From NCBI RefSeq assembly GCF_014646235.1, contig NZ_BMNB01000016.1, forward strand, positions 62,001 through 126,000: a stretch of 64,000 nt of DNA. Reading direction: 5' to 3'. This DNA comes from Micromonospora sonchi. GTDB taxonomy: Bacteria; Actinomycetota; Actinomycetes; Mycobacteriales; Micromonosporaceae. Of the stretch, positions 15,765 to 25,071 are shown one piece after another. Below the pieces are notes generated by a model. The model worked only from the letters and a program-made list of their open reading frames with translations, was not told the DNA's origin and did no database searches. The translations under genes and the position numbers were made by a program. Within the stretch, counting starts at the first letter, position 1. Every line of letters starts with the position of its first letter.

Positions 15765-17113
15765 CTCTGATCGCCGATCGTCCCGGTCCGGGTGCGGCCC
15801 GCCCGTACCGTTTCCCGCAGGTGGTCCGCCGGGACGTCGCCGGCGGCCAGGTCGTCGCCGCGCACCTGCCCGGGCAGAACCTCGCCGTGGCGTTGCTGCT
15901 GCTCGACGCGGGGGCCGGCCGGGAGCCGGTGGGCTCCGAGGGGCTCGGCGGGGTGCTGGCCAAGGCATTGGAGGAGGGCACCGCCCAGCGGGACGCGACC
16001 GCGTACGCGCTCGCCATCGAGGCGCTCGGCACCGAACTGGTGACCGGGCTCGACTGGGACACCTTCCAGGCCAGCGTCCAGGTGCCGGTGGACCGGCTGG
16101 GCGCGGCCGTGGAACTGCTCGCCGAGGCGGTGCGCACCCCGAAGCTGGACCCGGAGGACGTACGGCGGGTCCGCGACGACGAGGCGACCGCGCTGCGGAT
16201 GGACTGGGCCAACCCCGGCCCCCGCGCCGACGCGGTGCTGCGCGCCGACCTGTTCGGCGTCGACAACCGGTGGGGCCGCCCGATGTACGGCACCCCGGAC
16301 TCGGTGGCCGCCCTGGACGTGGAGGACGTCACCGTCTTCCACTCCGAGTGGTTCATCCGGCCCGGGACCCTGGTGGTCGTCGGTGACCTGGACCGGATCG
16401 ACCTGGACGCGCTAGCCGCGTCGGCGTTCGCCGGCACCGTCGGCGGGCCGGTGGACCGGGGCGCGCCGATCGAGGTGCCGTTGCACGCCAACCGCCGGAT
16501 CATCCTGGTCGACCGGCCCGGCTCGGTGCAGTCCACGCTGCGCCTCGGTCACCCCGCACCGCACCGCGCCCACCCGGACTACGTGCCGATCGCCCTGGCC
16601 GGCACGGTGCTCGGCGGCGCGTTCACGTCCCGGCTGAATCACCTCATCCGGGAGGTACGCGGCTACACGTACGGCATCCGGGGTGACTTCGCCTCGTCCC
16701 GCCGGTTCGGCCGGTTCGCGGTCAGCTCCGGCGTGCAGACCGCCGTCACCGCACCGGCCCTGGTGGAGGCGGTCGGGGAGATCGCCCGTACCCAGGCCGG
16801 CGGGGTGACCGAGGACGAGCTGGCGGTGGCCCGGTCCTGGCGGGCGGGGCAGCTCTCGGTCGAGTTGCAGAGCCCGCGGGCGATCGCCGGGGCGCTGACC
16901 ACCCTGGTGGTGCACGACCTGCCCGACGACTACCACGCCCGGTTGCGCGAGTCCCTGCTCGCCGCCGACGTGGCGCAGGTGTCGGCGGCGGCCGCCGCCC
17001 ACCTGCACCCGGAGTCGCTGACCCTGGTCCTGGAGGGAGACGCCGCGCTGATCCGCGACGAGTTGGCCGCCACCGGCCTCGGCGACCTGATCGACCACGC
17101 CCCGACGGCCTGA
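15761..17113 (+). CDS. M16 family peptidase-like protein, non-catalytic subunit
   Basis: 450-residue M16 homologue coupled to the catalytic subunit by a GTGA overlap. The HxxEH motif is absent: the equivalent helix reads GLGGVLAKALEEGT. It keeps the partner-side signature of the family, with a C-terminal RY pair equivalent in LIREVRGYTYGIRGDFA, which in M16B heterodimers binds the substrate C-terminus. The two proteins are expected to form a clamshell heterodimer. Confidence 0.9.
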   Translation: MTLIADRPGPGAARPYRFPQVVRRDVAGGQVVAAHLPGQNLAVALLLLDAGAGREPVGSEGLGGVLAKALEEGTAQRDATAYALAIEALGTELVTGLDWDTFQASVQVPVDRLGAAVELLAEAVRTPKLDPEDVRRVRDDEATALRMDWANPGPRADAVLRADLFGVDNRWGRPMYGTPDSVAALDVEDVTVFHSEWFIRPGTLVVVGDLDRIDLDALAASAFAGTVGGPVDRGAPIEVPLHANRRIILVDRPGSVQSTLRLGHPAPHRAHPDYVPIALAGTVLGGAFTSRLNHLIREVRGYTYGIRGDFASSRRFGRFAVSSGVQTAVTAPALVEAVGEIARTQAGGVTEDELAVARSWRAGQLSVELQSPRAIAGALTTLVVHDLPDDYHARLRESLLAADVAQVSAAAAAHLHPESLTLVLEGDAALIRDELAATGLGDLIDHAPTA

Positions 17114-17327
17114 CCCGCCGTGTCGGAAGTGTGATGTTGGTCGCGGTGGTGGTGGGGTGGGACTGAGAAGTTGCGGCGGGGGAGGGTGACGAGGCCGGTT
17201 CTTCCGCCGGATCCGACCGATCGCGGGCCGGCTGTTCGCCGGGCGGCGGCCCGAGCCGGTCGGTGTCGGGCCCGGGCGGTGGGAAACCGTTCCCGGTGGA
17301 CGTGCCGGGCTGGGTAGCCTCGCGGGC

Positions 17328-18350
17328 ATGAGGATCGGCATTGTGGGGGCCACCGGCCAGGTCGGTGGCGTCATTCGGCAGGTGTTGGCGGATCGGGAGT
17401 TCCCGGCGGAGCAACTGCGGCTGTTCGCGTCGGCCCGTTCGGCGGGGCGTACGCTGCCGTGGCGCGGCGAGGAGGTCACCGTCGAGGACGCGACCACCGC
17501 CGACTACTCGGGGCTGGACATCGTGCTCTTCTCCGCCGGCAAGAGCACCGCGAAGGAGCTGTCGGCGCGGGTGGCCGCCGCCGGGGCGGTGGTCATCGAC
17601 AACTCGTCGGCTTTCCGGATGGACCCGGACGTGCCGCTGGTCGTCGCCGAGGTCAACCCGCAGGCCGCCGCACGCCGGCCGAAGGGGATCATCGCCAACC
17701 CGAACTGCACCACGATGGCCGCGATGCCGGTGCTGCGCCCGTTGCACGCCGAGGCGGGGCTGATCAGTCTGGTCGTCTCGACGTACCAGGCGGTTTCCGG
17801 TGCCGGGCTGTCCGGCGTCGCCGAGCTGGACGAGCAGGTCCGCAAGGTCGCCGAGAGCGCCTCCGGGCTGGCCTTCGACGGCGCCGCGGTGGACTTCCCC
17901 GCCCCCCGCTCGTTCGCCCGGCCGATCGCGTTCAACGTGCTCCCGCTCGCCGGGTCGATCGTCGACGACGGGTCGGAGGAGACCGACGAGGAGCAGAAGC
18001 TGCGCCACGAGAGCCGCAAGATCCTCGAGATCCCCGAGCTGAAGGTCTCCGGCACCTGCGTCCGGGTGCCGGTCTTCACCGGGCACTCGCTCCAGATCAA
18101 CGCCCGGTTCGCCCGGCCGATCAGCCCGCAGCGGGCCCACGAGCTGCTCGCCGACGCGCCCGGGGTGGCGCTGTCGGAGGTGCCGACGCCGTTGCAGGCG
18201 GCCGGGCAGGACCCGACCTTCGTCGGCCGGATCCGCGCCGACGAGACCGTCGAGCACGGGCTCGCGCTGTTCTGCTCCAACGACAACCTGCGCAAGGGCG
18301 CCGCACTCAACGCCGTGCAGCTGGCCGAGCTGGTCGCCGCCGAGCGCTAG
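17328..18350 (+). CDS. asd: Aspartate-semialdehyde dehydrogenase
   Basis: Catalyses NADPH-dependent reduction of aspartyl phosphate to aspartate semialdehyde, the branch point to Lys/DAP, Met and Thr. 340 residues: nucleotide-binding GIVGATGQVGGV at residues 4-15, DNSSAFRMDPDVPLVV, the catalytic Cys in IANPNCTTM (about residue 128), and the active-site His in the RVPVFTGHS stretch near 250. TAGCCT ends seven bases before the ATG and there is no SD, so a leaderless transcript is likely. No lysC lies next to it in the window, unlike in many actinobacteria. Confidence 0.95.
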   Translation: MRIGIVGATGQVGGVIRQVLADREFPAEQLRLFASARSAGRTLPWRGEEVTVEDATTADYSGLDIVLFSAGKSTAKELSARVAAAGAVVIDNSSAFRMDPDVPLVVAEVNPQAAARRPKGIIANPNCTTMAAMPVLRPLHAEAGLISLVVSTYQAVSGAGLSGVAELDEQVRKVAESASGLAFDGAAVDFPAPRSFARPIAFNVLPLAGSIVDDGSEETDEEQKLRHESRKILEIPELKVSGTCVRVPVFTGHSLQINARFARPISPQRAHELLADAPGVALSEVPTPLQAAGQDPTFVGRIRADETVEHGLALFCSNDNLRKGAALNAVQLAELVAAER

Positions 18351-18441
18351 CGAGGGCGCCGCCACGGCCTCCCGCCACGGGCGTTACTGGTCGGGGCCGT
18401 CGGGTAGACGCATGGCTGCCCTACACCGAGAGGGAGGCACC

Positions 18442-18858
18442 ATGACAACGGTCGGAGAGTTCATGACGACCCGGTTGGTGACCATGGACGGCAACGACAC
18501 GCTGGTCGCGGCGGCCCAGGAGATGCGTGACTCCGCAATCGGCGACGTGGTGGTGACCGACGGCGACAAGGTTGCCGGCATCGTCACAGACCGCGACATC
18601 ACGGTCCGGGGCGTGGCGGAGAACATGGACCCGGACACCACCCGGCTGAACCAGATCACCACCAAGGAGGTGGTGACGGTGAGTCGGTACGACGACGCCG
18701 TCGCCGCCGCCGACCTGATGCGGACGTACGCCGTACGGCGGCTGCCGGTGACCGAGGACGGCCGGCTGATCGGCCTCGTGTCAATGGGCGACCTGGCGGT
18801 CGAGCGCGAGCCGCAGTCCGTGCTGGCCGACGTCAGCGCCGACGATCCCAACAACTGA
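18442..18858 (+). CDS. Tandem CBS-domain protein
   Basis: 138 residues made almost entirely of a CBS pair (Bateman module) that binds adenosine nucleotides. First CBS: TVGEFMTTRLVTMDGNDTL to VAGIVTDRDITVRG; second: ITTKEVVTVSRYDDAVAAAD to RLIGLVSMGDLAV. Resembles the stress/dormancy hypoxic-response CBS proteins of actinobacteria. Start ATG 18442 is chosen over an in-frame ATG at 18412 because GAGGGAGG lies seven bases upstream. A hairpin follows. Confidence 0.9.
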   Translation: MTTVGEFMTTRLVTMDGNDTLVAAAQEMRDSAIGDVVVTDGDKVAGIVTDRDITVRGVAENMDPDTTRLNQITTKEVVTVSRYDDAVAAADLMRTYAVRRLPVTEDGRLIGLVSMGDLAVEREPQSVLADVSADDPNN

Positions 18859-18872
18859 TCCGTCCCGTAGGC

Positions 18873-18904
18873 GAGCCGGCTTCCCGATCCCGGGGGGCCG
18901 GCTC
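18873..18904 (+). terminator. Terminator hairpin after the CBS gene
   Basis: GAGCCGGC at 18873-18880 pairs with GCCGGCTC at 18897-18904 around a GC-rich loop, 15 bases after the CBS stop codon. Confidence 0.55.
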
Positions 18905-19056
18905 TCGCCACTTCCAACCCGCCGGGGAAGTGGGCTCACCCGATCCGGGCGAGATTGATCCCCCGCCGGGCGGGCACCCGTCGTCGGACGCGAGGAAGCC
19001 GGTCGGCGCAGCAGACGCCCGCGGCCGGCCGGAACCGACGGGGAGGACAGGAGCCG

Positions 19057-19425
19057 ATGGCGGACGCGACCATGCGGTTCTTCGAGGACCTCGACCAGCG
19101 GGGGTACGACCCGCTGCTGGCGAAGATCTCCGGGACCCTGCGCTTCGACCTGCATGAAGGGCCACAGACCACGCACTGGCTGGTGCGCATCGACCGGGGC
19201 AGGATCCAGGTCAGCCGGCAGGACATGGAAGCGGACACGGTGATCGGTGCCAGCCCCGCGATGATGGAGGGCATGGTCACCGGCCGGGAGAACGGGCTGG
19301 CGGCGCTGCTGCGCGGGGACATGACGGTGAGCGGTGACGCTCGCCTGATGGTGGAACTGGAACGGATCTTCCCCGGGCCGCCGCACGCCCAGGGGCCGCG
19401 CTGGTACGGGAAGGGGGTGCGCTGA
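19057..19425 (+). CDS. SCP2 sterol-binding-fold protein
   Basis: 122-residue SCP2-like protein: TMRFFEDLDQRGYDPLLAK, then strands GTLRFDLHEG, THWLVRIDRGRIQVSR, ADTVIGASPAMMEGMVTG and a C-terminal ARLMVELERIFPGP. The fold forms a hydrophobic tunnel for lipid-like ligands. GGGGAGG precedes the ATG at 19057. Its stop overlaps the debranching-enzyme start (TGATG), so the two form an operon; what a lipid-binding fold does with glycogen metabolism is not obvious. Confidence 0.85.
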   Translation: MADATMRFFEDLDQRGYDPLLAKISGTLRFDLHEGPQTTHWLVRIDRGRIQVSRQDMEADTVIGASPAMMEGMVTGRENGLAALLRGDMTVSGDARLMVELERIFPGPPHAQGPRWYGKGVR

Positions 19426-21485
19426 TGGCGGCGTCCGACACCGTCCGGATCCTGGACGGCAACACCTTCGTCGTCTCCGAGTCCACCGGAGACATCGAGG
19501 CCACGCCGACGGAGCCCACCGGGCTGTTCTCCATCGACACCCGGTTCCTGTCGAAGTGGATCCTCACGGTCAACGGCGAACGGCTCCACGCCCTCTCCTA
19601 CGACGATCTCCAGTACTACGAGGCCCGTTTCTTCCTGGTGCCCGGAGTGGCCACGCATTACATCGACGCGAAACTGTCGATCATCCGGGAACGGAGCGTG
19701 GGTGGCAGCTTCCGGGAGAGCATCACCATCCTCAACCACGACGAGAAGGCGGTCGACCTGGAGATCAGGGTCGACGCCGGCGCCGACTTCGCGGATCTGT
19801 TCGAGGTCAAGGACGAGATCCTGAACAAGAAGGGCGAGATCTACACCGAGGCGGCGCCGGACCGGCTACGCCTGGGCTACCGACGCGGGAACTTCAACCG
19901 GGAAACCATCATCTCCTCCTCCGTTGCGGCGCGGTTCGACCGCGACGGGTTCGCGTACTCCATCCACCTGGAACCGAACGAAGAGTGGCACACCTCCATC
20001 GACGTACAGACTCGGGCGCTCGGTCCGGGCGGCCGGGACCTGCGGATGGGGTTGCAGGTGCACGGCGCCGAACGGCTCGCCCTCCAGCAGGACCTGGCGG
20101 AGTGGATCGCCAACGCGCCGAAGGTGAACAGCGAGCACGGGGAGATCTGTGACACGTACCGGCGGTGCCTGATCGACCTGGCCGCGCTGCGCTTCTCGCC
20201 GCTGTCGCTCGGTGGCCAGACGCTGCCGGCTGCCGGCCTGCCCTGGTTCATGACCATGTTCGGCCGGGACAGCATCCTGACCTGCCTGCAAACCCTGCCG
20301 TTCACGCCCGACCTGAGCCGCACCACGCTGCGGATCCTGGCCGCGCTCCAGGGCAGCCGGTTCGACGACTTCCGGGAGGAGGACCCGGGCCGGATCCTGC
20401 ATGAGATGCGCTACGGCGAAACCGTCGCGTTCGAGGAGCAGCCGCACTCGCCGTACTACGGTTCGGTGGACGCCACGCCGCTGTTCGTGGTGCTGCTCGA
20501 CGAGTACGAGCGGTGGAGCGGCGACGTCGCGCTGGTCAAGGAGTTGGAGCAGGAGTGCCGCCGGGCGTTGCGGTGGATCGACGAGTACGCCGACCTGGTG
20601 GGCACCGGCTACGTCTGGTACCAGCGGCGCAACACCGAGACCGGGCTGGACAACCAGTGCTGGAAGGACTCGTGGGACTCGATCTCGTACGCCGACGGCA
20701 CGCTGCCGCCGTTCCCCCGGGCCACTTGCGAGGTGCAGGGGTACGCGTACGACGCGAAGGTGCGCGGGGCGCGGTTGGCCCGTGAGTTCTGGGACGACCC
20801 GGCGTACGCCGAACAGTTGGAGCGGGAGGCGGCGGCGCTGAAGGAACGGTTCAACCGGGACTGGTGGGTCGCCGACGGCGGCTACTACGCGCTCGCGCTC
20901 GACCCGGACGGACGGCAGTGCGACGTGCTCAGCTCCAACATCGGCCACCTGCTGTGGAGCGGGATCGTCGATGAGGACCGGGCCGAGCAGGTCGCCCAGC
21001 ACCTGATCGGTGAGCGGCTCTTCTCCGGTTGGGGGGTGCGGACGCTGGCCGAGGGGGAGGTCCGCTACAACCCCATCGGGTACCACAACGGCACGGTCTG
21101 GCCCTTCGACACCTCCTTCTGCGCCTGGGGGCTACGTCGGTACGGCTTCGCGGAGGAGGCGGCCATCATCGCCAACGGGATCCTCGGCGCTGCCCGGTAC
21201 TTCGACGGCCGGTTGCCGGAGGCGTTCGGCGGCTACCCGCGTGAGCAGACGAAGTTCCCGGTGGAGTACCCGACGGCGTGCAGCCCGCAGGCGTGGTCGA
21301 CCGGTGCGCCGCTGCTGCTGCTGCGTACCATGCTCGGCTTGGAGCCGCACGAGGGGCACCTGGCGGTCGAGCCCCGGCTGCCGGCGGGCATGGGCCGGAT
21401 CGAGCTGTTGGACATCCCGGGCCGCTGGGGCCGGATGGACGCCTTCGCCCGGGGCCGACTGGACCTGCACCGGCTCGCCGAGTGA
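19425..21485 (+). CDS. Glycogen debranching enzyme / amylo-alpha-1,6-glucosidase family
   Basis: 686 residues. The N-terminal beta-rich domain (GDIEATPTEPTGLFSIDTRF, then LHALSYDDLQYYEARFFLVP) and C-terminal (alpha/alpha)6 barrel are those of the glycogen debranching N-terminal plus MGH1-like glucosidase families. Barrel landmarks are PWFMTMFGRDSILT, a GTGYVWYQRRNTETGLDNQC stretch with WKDSWDS, and NGTVWPFDTS. It is expected to hydrolyse alpha-1,6 or related glucosidic links in storage polysaccharides in the cytosol. Translationally coupled to the SCP2 gene. Confidence is good for the family, moderate for the precise bond. Confidence 0.88.
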   Translation: MAASDTVRILDGNTFVVSESTGDIEATPTEPTGLFSIDTRFLSKWILTVNGERLHALSYDDLQYYEARFFLVPGVATHYIDAKLSIIRERSVGGSFRESITILNHDEKAVDLEIRVDAGADFADLFEVKDEILNKKGEIYTEAAPDRLRLGYRRGNFNRETIISSSVAARFDRDGFAYSIHLEPNEEWHTSIDVQTRALGPGGRDLRMGLQVHGAERLALQQDLAEWIANAPKVNSEHGEICDTYRRCLIDLAALRFSPLSLGGQTLPAAGLPWFMTMFGRDSILTCLQTLPFTPDLSRTTLRILAALQGSRFDDFREEDPGRILHEMRYGETVAFEEQPHSPYYGSVDATPLFVVLLDEYERWSGDVALVKELEQECRRALRWIDEYADLVGTGYVWYQRRNTETGLDNQCWKDSWDSISYADGTLPPFPRATCEVQGYAYDAKVRGARLAREFWDDPAYAEQLEREAAALKERFNRDWWVADGGYYALALDPDGRQCDVLSSNIGHLLWSGIVDEDRAEQVAQHLIGERLFSGWGVRTLAEGEVRYNPIGYHNGTVWPFDTSFCAWGLRRYGFAEEAAIIANGILGAARYFDGRLPEAFGGYPREQTKFPVEYPTACSPQAWSTGAPLLLLRTMLGLEPHEGHLAVEPRLPAGMGRIELLDIPGRWGRMDAFARGRLDLHRLAE

Positions 21486-21547
21486 CCGATCCGGCCCGGG
21501 GTTCACGTCCCTACCGGCGCGTAACTTACCCGGGATAATGTTCCGGC

Positions 21548-22297
21548 ATGCCGGAACTCGTGTATCCGCCCGTGATCGCCGCCGCCAAGACGATGTTCCG
21601 GGTTCTCGACCTGAAGCTCACCGTTGAGGGCTCGCATCATGTGCCGCGCGCCGGCGGGGCGGTGCTGGCCAGCAACCACGTGAGCTACCTGGACTTCATC
21701 TTCTGCGGCCTGGGTGCGCTGGAGTCGGGGCGGCGGGTCCGGTTCATGGCGAAGGACTCGGTGTTCCGGCACCGGGTGTCCGGGCCGCTGATGCGCGGGA
21801 TGCGACACATCCCGGTGGATCGGCGCGCGGGCGCCGAGTCGTACGCCGCCGCGGTGGCCGCGCTGCGGGCCGGCGAGGTGGTCGGGGTCTTCCCGGAGGC
21901 GACGATCAGTCGCTCCTTCACGGTCAAGGAACTCAAGAGCGGTGCCACCCGGATGGCCCGCGAGGCCGCCGTCCCGGTGCTGCCGGTGGCGCTCTGGGGC
22001 ACCCAGCGGTTGTGGACCAAGGGCCGCCCGCGCACGCTCACCCGCCGGCACACGCCGATCACCGTGTTGGTCGGCGAGTCAATGGATCCCGCCGCCTATC
22101 CGGACGCCGCCGCGATGAGCGTGGAGTTGGGTGAGCGGCTGCACGCGTTGGTCGAACGGGCCCAGCGGGAGTACCCGGACCAGCCGACCGGGCCGACGGA
22201 GCGCTGGTGGCTGCCGGCGCACCTGGGCGGCACCGCACCCACGCCGGAGCAGGCCGCCGCCCTCGACGCCTCCGCCCACCGCCCCCACCCCGCCTGA
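21548..22297 (+). CDS. Lysophospholipid (1-acylglycerol-3-phosphate) acyltransferase
   Basis: PlsC-family acyltransferase of 249 residues, membrane-associated, making phosphatidic acid or acylating other lipids. Motif I is NHVSYLD (HxxxxD), motif II RRVRFMAKDSVF, motif III VFPEATIS and motif IV VLPVALWG. A TAATGT box ends six bases before the ATG, with no good SD, so the transcript may be leaderless. The C-terminus is Pro/His-rich. A palindromic repeat follows. Confidence 0.9.
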   Translation: MPELVYPPVIAAAKTMFRVLDLKLTVEGSHHVPRAGGAVLASNHVSYLDFIFCGLGALESGRRVRFMAKDSVFRHRVSGPLMRGMRHIPVDRRAGAESYAAAVAALRAGEVVGVFPEATISRSFTVKELKSGATRMAREAAVPVLPVALWGTQRLWTKGRPRTLTRRHTPITVLVGESMDPAAYPDAAAMSVELGERLHALVERAQREYPDQPTGPTERWWLPAHLGGTAPTPEQAAALDASAHRPHPA

Positions 22298-22331
22298 CCA
22301 CCCCACCCCACCCCCGCCCCCGCCCTCCGCC

Positions 22332-22410
22332 CCGCCGATCTTGGACTTTGTGTCGCCGCATAACTGGCAAAAGGCCCCAAAGCGGCGACCGAAACTCCAT
22401 GATCGGCGGG
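22332..22410. repeat. Large imperfect palindrome between convergent genes
   Basis: CCGCCGATC...GTCGCCGC (22332-22359) is mirrored by GCGGCGAC...GATCGGCGG (22382-22410) with a few mismatches and a 22-base AT-richer centre. It lies between the acyltransferase stop and the stop of the convergent gene, so it could act as a bidirectional terminator. It resembles a repeat I associate with Micromonospora genomes. Confidence 0.75.
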
Positions 22411-22412
22411 GG

Positions 22413-23114
22413 TTACTGCTGGCCCGACGCCGCGCTGTACGACAGGTGGTCGGCGTGTCGTGGGCGGTAGTAGTCGTCGCGGGAGTGGAACTCCACCGGC
22501 AGCGAGCCGGGCAGGACCACCCGCGCCTGGTTGGGGCGCGGCGCGACGAAGGTGAGCCGCGACAACGCGTCGCGCTCCGGCGGGGACAGATCCACCAGCT
22601 CGGGCCGGGCCAGCCGGAACGCGGCCACCGCCCGGCGGATCTGCTGGCTCAGCTCGTCGACCTGCGGGCTCGGCCCGATCAGCGCGAGCGCGGGCTGCTG
22701 GATGGTGCGCAGCGCGTCGCAGACCACCAGCACCCGGGCGGGAGCGTCCTCGGTGGCCGGCACCGACTCCAGCCGGGACGGCCACTGCCAGCGGACCTGT
22801 CCGCTCACCAGCGCCGGCATCCGGCGTCCGCGGCGATGTCGGGCACCGACGAGACCCAGCTGCGAGCCGGTGCTGGCGTACGCCATCCGGCGGTCGGTGA
22901 CGGTGAGGGCGACCGGGGCGGGCAGCGCCCATCGCAGCCAGGTCTGGCTCGGGCCGAGCAGGTGACCCGCCACGTGCAGCCGGTGGCGCCCGAGCACCCG
23001 CTCACCGTCCTCCGGCACCAACTCGTGCCGCCGGTCCAGCAGCGGGCCGGTGCCGTCGTCCGCCGCGTCGAAGCGATGCGGCGCGATGAAAAAGGGGGAC
23101 GCGTCATGGTGCAT
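22413..23114 (-). CDS. Hypothetical protein downstream of a two-component operon
   Basis: 233 residues, soluble, no recognised family. It begins HHDASPFFIAPHRFDAADDG and contains LVPEDGERVLGRHRLHVAG, a beta-rich middle (LTVTDRRMAYAST; GQVRWQWPSRLES) and a helical PQVDELSQQIRRAVAAFR. The ATG at 23114 is chosen because GGAGG lies nine bases upstream; a GTG two codons earlier is too close. The pattern (PEDGE...V.LTDRR..YA) resembles small membrane-trafficking-like PH folds of actinobacteria, but that is weak. It follows the response regulator by 75 bases on the same strand and may belong to that operon. Confidence 0.65.
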   Translation of the reverse strand: MHHDASPFFIAPHRFDAADDGTGPLLDRRHELVPEDGERVLGRHRLHVAGHLLGPSQTWLRWALPAPVALTVTDRRMAYASTGSQLGLVGARHRRGRRMPALVSGQVRWQWPSRLESVPATEDAPARVLVVCDALRTIQQPALALIGPSPQVDELSQQIRRAVAAFRLARPELVDLSPPERDALSRLTFVAPRPNQARVVLPGSLPVEFHSRDDYYRPRHADHLSYSAASGQQ

Positions 23115-23188
23115 CGTCACGGACCTCCGGTTCGGACGGCAGCTACGGACGAGCTTCGCCCAACCCGACATCCGTGTCATGACGCCCG

Positions 23189-23902
23189 TTAGGGGGTCGG
23201 CCAATCGGTCGCCGCGTGTGACCGGTAGATGCCGATCTCCTCCGGTCGGATGAGCCCGTCCTCGATCGCCCGCGCGAGCAGTGCCGCCTTCGTCGCCGCC
23301 GGCCTGCCCACCCGGCTGTATTTGATCCTCGCCCGGTCCACGTACTGCTTCACGGTGTGCTCGCTGATCCGCATCCGCCGGGCCACCGACGCCTTCGACA
23401 TGGACTGGAACCACAGCAGCAGGGCTTCGCGTTCCTTGTCGGAGAGCACCGGCCGGTCCGGCCGCGAATCGCCGACCATCGCTCCGGCCAGCGCGGGTGC
23501 CACGTACGGGCGGTCGGCCGCCGCGTCCAGGACGGTCGCCACACAGTGTTCCCGTCCCTCGTGCTTGGCGAGGAAGGCCACCGCCCCGGCATCGAGGGCG
23601 GCCAGCATCGTCTGCGGGTCGGAGTGCTCGGAGTAGACCACCACCCGTCGGCCGGCGGTGCTCAGTTCGGCCAGCTTGTCCAACACGATCCGGCCGTGCA
23701 GCCGGAGGTCGAGCAGGATGACGTCGGCGGTGGGGGCGGCCCGCAGCACCTCGTCGGGATCGTCACCGGTGGCCAGTACGGCCAGCCGTGGCTCGGTGGC
23801 CAGCCAGGCGCGTACCCCGTCGATGACCACCGGGTGGTCGTCCACGATCGCCACACCGACGGGTCGCCCCGGCTTCACCGGTGCCAGCGTGTCTGCGTCC
23901 AT
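23189..23902 (-). CDS. LuxR/NarL-family response regulator
   Basis: 237 residues. The receiver domain has VAIVDDHPVV (acidic pair), phosphoacceptor Asp in ILLDLRLHG, a Ser in VVVYSEHSD at the switch position and the Lys in AFLAKHEG. The C-terminal HTH of LuxR type spans about 155-220 (LSDKEREALLLWFQSMSKAS; ISEHTVKQYVDRARIKY). It overlaps the upstream pseudo-kinase gene by 28 bases. The HTH is followed by a longer than usual C-terminal tail. It should be phosphorylated by the kinase two genes upstream and control unknown targets, possibly its own operon. Confidence 0.9.
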   Translation of the reverse strand: MDADTLAPVKPGRPVGVAIVDDHPVVIDGVRAWLATEPRLAVLATGDDPDEVLRAAPTADVILLDLRLHGRIVLDKLAELSTAGRRVVVYSEHSDPQTMLAALDAGAVAFLAKHEGREHCVATVLDAAADRPYVAPALAGAMVGDSRPDRPVLSDKEREALLLWFQSMSKASVARRMRISEHTVKQYVDRARIKYSRVGRPAATKAALLARAIEDGLIRPEEIGIYRSHAATDWPTP

Positions 23903-25071
23903 CTGATCTTCCCGTCCCGTTCGTAGCGGTGCTCGACCTGTCCATCACCATCCTCCGGCGGGGGCCCGTGGGCATCGGGACCCGCCGCATCGGGGGTGAC
24001 CAGCGCGACCACCACCTCGTCCGAGCTGGAGACGACGGTCAGCCGGGCCCAGTCCCGCGCGTCCGCGAGAACGGCGATGAGCGGGTCGGTCAGGCTCCGG
24101 CGGACCTGCACCGGCAGCGGCGGCGGTGTGCCGATCGTGACCAGCTCGATCGGCAGGCCGTTGCGTTCGGCCAGGTCGGCCGCGGCTCGCAGCTCGTGTA
24201 GCAGTGGATGGGGTACGTCGTCGGATTCGGCGATCAGCCGGCGTAGCCGGGCGGCGGCGTGGGTGCAGCGCCGCTGCACCTGCGGGTCGGCCGGATCGGC
24301 CCGGCCCTGCGCCAACTCGGTCAGCACCTCCCCGGCGGCGGCGCTGACCAGTGCCAGCCGTTCGCGCCGGTCCCGCCGCGCCTGCTCGGCGGCCTCGCGT
24401 TCGGCCACCATCGTGTTGGTGGTGGCGGCGGTGGCGGCGCGGTCCCGGGAGAGCGCGGTGAGCGTGGCACCGCCGGCGAAGACGGCCGCGGGCAACGAGG
24501 ACGTGCCGTAGAGGGCCATGGTGGCGCGGGCCAGATCCGCGGCCTCGGTGGCGCCGTACAGCACGACGGCCGTCAGCCCGGTGCACGCATGGGCGGCCAG
24601 CAGGGCGAACAGCCAACGCACCGGCCGTTGCCAGAGGGCCACCACGAAGAACCAGGCGAGCCCGCCCCAGACCCAGTTGGCCGGGCCGAACAGCTGCGAG
24701 CGGCCCACCGCGGCGAAGACCGCCACGTCCACGGCGAGCAGCAGCACGGCCAACGGGGGTGCGGGCAGCGCAGCGTCGCGCAGCAGCCACACCCCGGCGA
24801 GCCCGCCGAGCACCGCCACCAGCAGCCAGCCGCCGACCACCACCTGCGGCGCCGCCAGCTCCGACCGGGCCGCCAGCACCGCGGGCAGCCCGATCGCCAG
24901 GTGCCAGACCAGCGCGATGGTCACCACCCCGATCCGGGCGCCCCGGTCGGAGATCCGCACCACCGCGGCCGCCGCCCGTCCGGCCCGGGTCGCCATGACC
25001 AGTTCGGGGGTACGCGGCACCGGAATGCGCTCGGTCTGTGCCATGCCGGTGGTGCCCGGTTCAGCCGACAT
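23875..25071 (-). CDS. Membrane protein resembling a histidine kinase but lacking the catalytic residues
   Basis: 398 residues. Five to six membrane helices in the first 190 residues (IGVVTIALVWHLAIGLPAVL to AVFAGGATLTALS), then a cytosolic region laid out like a NarL-type sensor kinase. The dimerisation helix reads RRERLALVSAAAGEVLTELA where the phospho-His would be expected, and the ATPase part (PLIAVLADARDWARLTVVSS) lacks the Asn box and the DxGxG motif. It is therefore probably a pseudo-kinase. It overlaps the true kinase gene by 11 bases upstream and the response regulator by 28 bases downstream, so all three are made together. Confidence 0.75.
   Translation of the reverse strand: MSAEPGTTGMAQTERIPVPRTPELVMATRAGRAAAAVVRISDRGARIGVVTIALVWHLAIGLPAVLAARSELAAPQVVVGGWLLVAVLGGLAGVWLLRDAALPAPPLAVLLLAVDVAVFAAVGRSQLFGPANWVWGGLAWFFVVALWQRPVRWLFALLAAHACTGLTAVVLYGATEAADLARATMALYGTSSLPAAVFAGGATLTALSRDRAATAATTNTMVAEREAAEQARRDRRERLALVSAAAGEVLTELAQGRADPADPQVQRRCTHAAARLRRLIAESDDVPHPLLHELRAAADLAERNGLPIELVTIGTPPPLPVQVRRSLTDPLIAVLADARDWARLTVVSSSDEVVVALVTPDAAGPDAHGPPPEDGDGQVEHRYERDGKIRWTQTRWHR

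Noticed and set aside
14310..17497. Several long minus-strand frames opposite the M16 pair
   Set aside because: They consist of Arg/Gly/Pro/His-rich sequence with no family match; the + strand encodes obvious peptidases.
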